From [Eubacterium] saphenum (GTDB lineage: Bacteria > Bacillota > Clostridia > Lachnospirales > Anaerotignaceae): a stretch of 35,490 nucleotides of DNA. Made by a program: the position numbers and the translations under genes. Shown here in pieces: positions 32,713 to 35,490 of the stretch; positions within the stretch are counted from its first letter, which is position 1, and each line of letters opens with the position of its first letter. Where the stretch lies: positions 1-35,490 of the forward strand of contig SFGI01000020.1 of the NCBI GenBank assembly GCA_004557645.1, read 5' to 3'. Below the pieces are notes generated by a model that did not search any database, was not told the origin of the DNA, and saw only the letters and a list, made by a program, of their open reading frames with translations.

Positions 32713-34308
32713 ATGAAAAAAAGAAGTTGGGTCATGGAGAGTATTCTGTGTGCCATTGTTTGTTTTGTGGTCTTTGGGGTTTATATGATGCAGGCAAAGG
32801 ATAACGGGACTTTTCAGCTGGAGGATTTGGAAGGGGACAGGGAATATCTGGCAGATTTCCCCCTGGAAGGTCACGGCGGCGACGAAGTGAGTAGTTTCCG
32901 TTTCTCGATTTTAGATGGAAATCTGGAAACGGCGTTTTATCCCTGCGGCGTTGCGGAACTGGAAACGAAGATGAAGGGAGAAAAATATGGTCTTACTTCA
33001 CTGGAAGCAAATTTTGTTTCTACTCTGCCGGAGGAAGAATATTTTGACCAGACGGTGATCGTTGCCGCAGAAGGGGCAAATGTGGAAGAAAAAGACACGT
33101 CCTCCATGTATCTTTTCGAAGGCAGAAATGGCATCGAAGGGATGGCAGGGCAGACTATTGCCATGGATGCGGCTGAGGTTTTCTGTGAAATCGACCATTG
33201 GAAGTATTTGAAGAGAAAAGGCAGCGGATGGCAGGGAGAATGGATCGGCGCACGATATTCTACGGGGCTGATCCTTCGGGATAAAGAATATTTTTATACT
33301 GCGGATGAGGAACATTTTTTCATGGATAATTATAATTATGCTGAGGATGGGCAGGAAGGCAGGAGATTGCGTACCTATCTGGCAGAAATCGGAGACGATG
33401 TTTATGCAGTGACAGCCCCCGATGAACGCTGCGAAGGGCAGACCTATGTATATCGATTGGCTCTTGATGATTATGATTCTGTAAATGGGGAACTGTTTGT
33501 GAATATGTATGAAGAAAAAACATTGGCAGAAACTGCCCAAGACAGAACGGTATTAGGGGAAGCTGTTCCGCTGATCCCTGTTCCTGATCCGACAGAAAGC
33601 AAAGTGGTTGGTTTGGATGCTGTCGCAGAAAAAGACCTATTGCTGCTCTATCGTACAGAAGGGAATACCTTCATCGTGGATGTTTATGATACCGCAGGGA
33701 AGCTGTTGAGCAGCGGCAGTACGCAGCTTTTGGATGAATCAGAGCAGTATAAAAAAGATATGACTTATGTATATAGCGATTTCCGCATCGCCGATGAAGT
33801 TGCATCCAATATCGTTCCATGGGAAGAAGGCACTTCTGTGGAGATCAGTGTGCAGGGATTTTTGGAGGCAGAAGAAAACGACCAGCACTATGGCGGAGCC
33901 GGCATGACCACGGGAAGCATCCTCCTTTGGATCGACAATGGAGGAAAGATAGAAGAAATTTCTTTCGGCGGCAAAGGAGGGCAGTCGATCGTCCGTGGGG
34001 ACAAAGTGCTGTGCTTCAGCAGCAGAACAGCGGAAGAAGGGGAGCCGATCGATGAAGTGTTGGGCTATGGCACACCGGAAACAGCGTATCTGGAGGTCTA
34101 TGAGAAAAACAGCGGAGAGCTTCTCTATCGAGGCAGGATAAAAACAGATTTCTGGCAGGATGACCTGAAATTTCTTGCCGGTGTAGACAATGCGCCAAAG
34201 GCAGGCTATATTCGAAAAAAAGAGGGGACTATGTCTGGAGATCATACCCTGAACAGATATCTGCAGTGTTATATCGCAGGCAGATGGGAGGAGGAAGGCA
34301 GATGGTAG
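32713..34308 (+). CDS. Large membrane-anchored extracytoplasmic protein, unknown function
   Basis: A 531-residue protein not recognised. One N-terminal span (SILCAIVCFVVFGVYMMQA) is followed by about 500 acidic, beta-rich residues predicted outside the cell, with no second span. Repeated short patterns such as LLLLYRTEGNTFIVDVYD, YLEVYEKNSGELLYRGRI and VNGELFVNMYEEKTL suggest a propeller-like or repeated sheet fold. It starts 15 bases after the permease gene and overlaps the ATPase gene by seven bases, so it belongs to the transporter operon. It could be an external sensor or accessory of the ABC system. Confidence 0.75.
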   Translation: MKKRSWVMESILCAIVCFVVFGVYMMQAKDNGTFQLEDLEGDREYLADFPLEGHGGDEVSSFRFSILDGNLETAFYPCGVAELETKMKGEKYGLTSLEANFVSTLPEEEYFDQTVIVAAEGANVEEKDTSSMYLFEGRNGIEGMAGQTIAMDAAEVFCEIDHWKYLKRKGSGWQGEWIGARYSTGLILRDKEYFYTADEEHFFMDNYNYAEDGQEGRRLRTYLAEIGDDVYAVTAPDERCEGQTYVYRLALDDYDSVNGELFVNMYEEKTLAETAQDRTVLGEAVPLIPVPDPTESKVVGLDAVAEKDLLLLYRTEGNTFIVDVYDTAGKLLSSGSTQLLDESEQYKKDMTYVYSDFRIADEVASNIVPWEEGTSVEISVQGFLEAEENDQHYGGAGMTTGSILLWIDNGGKIEEISFGGKGGQSIVRGDKVLCFSSRTAEEGEPIDEVLGYGTPETAYLEVYEKNSGELLYRGRIKTDFWQDDLKFLAGVDNAPKAGYIRKKEGTMSGDHTLNRYLQCYIAGRWEEEGRW

Positions 34309-35018
34309 AAGTAAAAGACTTGAAGTTTTCTTATCTGGTCGGAATGGATATCCTGAAGGAAGTCTCTTTTCAGGTGGAAACAGGAGAGATCGTTGGGGTG
34401 CTTGGTGCCAATGGCGTTGGCAAGTCCACATTGCTGAAGCTGCTGGCAGGTATCCTGACCCCCAGAGGCGGAAGCATTTCCATAGAGGGAAAACCTGTGC
34501 AGGAATCCTATGGGAAGGTGGCATATATCAGCGAAGCAGGTGGCTATTTCAAGGACCTGACACCAAAGGAATTTGGGGCATTTCTGCTGGATTTCTTCCC
34601 TGATTTTGATGTAAGCTACTATGAAAAACTGGTAGCCTATTTCCAATTGGAGGATAAGCCCATCAAAAATATGTCCAAAGGGCAGAAGGCCAAAGCAGAA
34701 GTGGCAGCCGGCATGGCCAAACGGGCAAAATATATGATTATGGATGAACCTTTCATCGGCAAGGATATGTTCACTCGACAGGATTTCATGCAGGCACTGG
34801 CAGGCAGCCTGACGGGAGAAGAAACCATTTTTATCACCACCCATGAGATCGATGAGATCGAAAACTTCATCGACCGCGGGCTGATCCTGAAGGATGGGAA
34901 AATTGCCGCCGATGTGCGGATGGATGATTTGCGCAGGCAGGGGAAGAGCCTGACGGGGCTGATGAAGGAAGTAACTGGCTATAAAGATGGGAATTTTACA
35001 GAGCTTTTGGAAAGATAA
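34302..35018 (+). CDS. ABC transporter ATPase, YtrB-like
   Basis: A 238-residue ATPase with Walker A GVLGANGVGKSTLLKLL, a Q-loop region YISEAGGYFKDLTPKEFG, signature NMSKGQKAKAEVAAGMA (SKGQ instead of SGGQ, usual in this group), Walker B KYMIMDEPFIGKD and H-loop FITTHEIDE. ATG at 34302 follows GGGAGGAGG; the longer frame from 34266 lies inside the preceding gene. It powers the permease encoded at 31834. YtrA-YtrB operons of this kind respond to cell-wall-active agents in Bacillus; the substrate here is unknown. Confidence 0.92.
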   Translation: MVEVKDLKFSYLVGMDILKEVSFQVETGEIVGVLGANGVGKSTLLKLLAGILTPRGGSISIEGKPVQESYGKVAYISEAGGYFKDLTPKEFGAFLLDFFPDFDVSYYEKLVAYFQLEDKPIKNMSKGQKAKAEVAAGMAKRAKYMIMDEPFIGKDMFTRQDFMQALAGSLTGEETIFITTHEIDEIENFIDRGLILKDGKIAADVRMDDLRRQGKSLTGLMKEVTGYKDGNFTELLER

Positions 35019-35030
35019 AGATAAGAAATG

Positions 35031-35074
35031 ACATCACCCCCCTTCGGTTTTATGGAATCGAGGGGGATTTTTTA
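35031..35074 (+). terminator. Terminator of the GntR/ABC operon
   Basis: ATCACCCCCCTTCG (35033-35046) pairs with CGAGGGGGAT (35059-35068), followed by a T-run. Confidence 0.85.
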
Positions 35075-35112
35075 TCTCGAAAAACAAGTTTTTATTTCTG
35101 AATGTACGGATT

Positions 35113-35163
35113 TCCGGACATCTGTTTTGTTACAGTAATAGCAACAAAAGAAAGATGTCTGGA
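35113..35163 (+). promoter_or_regulatory. Long inverted repeat abutting the HIRAN gene ribosome binding site
   Basis: TCCGGACATCT (35113-35123) pairs with AGATGTCTGGA (35153-35163), and TTTTGTT (35125-35131) with AACAAAA (35143-35149), 18 pairs in total with a small internal bulge. The stem ends exactly where AAAGGAGG (35163-35170) begins, so it may affect translation or be an operator. Confidence 0.55.
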
Positions 35164-35177
35164 AAGGAGGAATAAAA

Positions 35178-35490
35178 ATGAAAGAACATTATATCACGAT
35201 CACAGGTTTTGACCACTACTACGGCAGGAAACCCTTTAAAATCGGCAAAAGACTGAAATGTGTCAAAGAGCCGGATAATGCGTATGACGAAGAGGCCATC
35301 AAGGTGGTGCTGAAGCATATTGGTACGGTTGGATATGTTGCCAATTCAGTTTATACTGTGGCAAGGGGGTCCAGCAGTGCAGGTGCCATTGCTCATTTGG
35401 TCAATCGGACCTTTTTGGCAGAAGTCATGTTTATTACAAATTCAATGGTCATTTGTAGGGTGGTAGAAGGGTTGAAAGACCAGAGGAATG
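35178..35490 (+). CDS. HIRAN-domain protein, 3' end outside the window
   Basis: An open frame of 104 codons runs from ATG at 35178 off the right edge. ITGFDHYYGRKPFKIGKRLK, then CVKEPDNAYDEEAIKVV and GTVGYVANS fit the HIRAN pattern (a conserved Glu-Pro-x-Asn-x-x-Asp-x-x-Ala-Ile core and a Gly-Tyr-Val strand). HIRAN domains bind DNA 3' ends in helicases such as HLTF, but small stand-alone HIRAN proteins of unknown role are common in Firmicutes. AAAGGAGG lies eight bases upstream. Total length cannot be judged. Confidence 0.8.
   Translation, partial: MKEHYITITGFDHYYGRKPFKIGKRLKCVKEPDNAYDEEAIKVVLKHIGTVGYVANSVYTVARGSSSAGAIAHLVNRTFLAEVMFITNSMVICRVVEGLKDQRN

Noticed and set aside
1..35490. CRISPR array, prophage, plasmid origin or integrase
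   Set aside because: No regularly spaced direct repeats, phage structural genes, replication initiator or integrase were seen.

Overview
The window looks like a chromosomal segment of a low-to-moderate GC anaerobic member of the Clostridia (Lachnospirales-like). The evidence is a T-box leader, Gram-positive ribosome binding sites (AGGAGG), a Bacillus-type LexA box, a glycyl radical enzyme with its activase, Clostridia-type paired Y-family polymerase and small partner protein, and a tRNA-Leu without encoded CCA. The species call is inference only. Most genes are housekeeping.

Layout. 1-100: three tandem hairpins that may be the right end of an IS200/IS605-type element lying upstream of the window. 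116-759: queT (queuosine-precursor transporter) behind a folded leader. 764-3997: a tryptophan T-box (specifier UGG) and an ABC transporter of the TrpXYZ type. 4099-5481: a secreted glycosidase-like gene cut by an in-frame amber codon. 6933-5560 (minus): a D-Ala-D-Ala carboxypeptidase with a hairpin-rich leader. 7236-14094: a co-directional run comEA, response regulator, sensor kinase, GerMN protein, comEC, holA. 15381-14140 (minus): dinB. 15541-18818: metallophosphoesterase, cyclophilin, tRNA-Leu(CAA), HtrA protease. 19006-20763: a LexA-box-preceded UvrX/UmuC-like polymerase and its small partner.

21001-25021: the most distinctive unit, an XRE-cupin regulator, a 790-residue glycyl radical enzyme and its three-cluster activase. 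The enzyme has Cys433-Val-Val-Pro at the thiyl site where the dehydratase/CutC group has Cys-Val-Glu-Pro, so its substrate cannot be assigned here.

25083-28253 is a scarred accessory region: an ABC permease tail on the minus strand, a LytS/YesM-type kinase, a response regulator whose AraC-type output domain is broken off and joined in frame to a four-helix membrane protein, a flavodoxin with an internal deletion, and a possible glycine-riboswitch remnant with terminator.

28511-31259 is a folate operon, folE, HD hydrolase, folP, folB-folK fusion, with overlapping genes. 31367-35074 is a GntR (YtrA-type) autoregulated ABC operon with an unusual 531-residue surface protein. A HIRAN-domain gene runs off the right edge.
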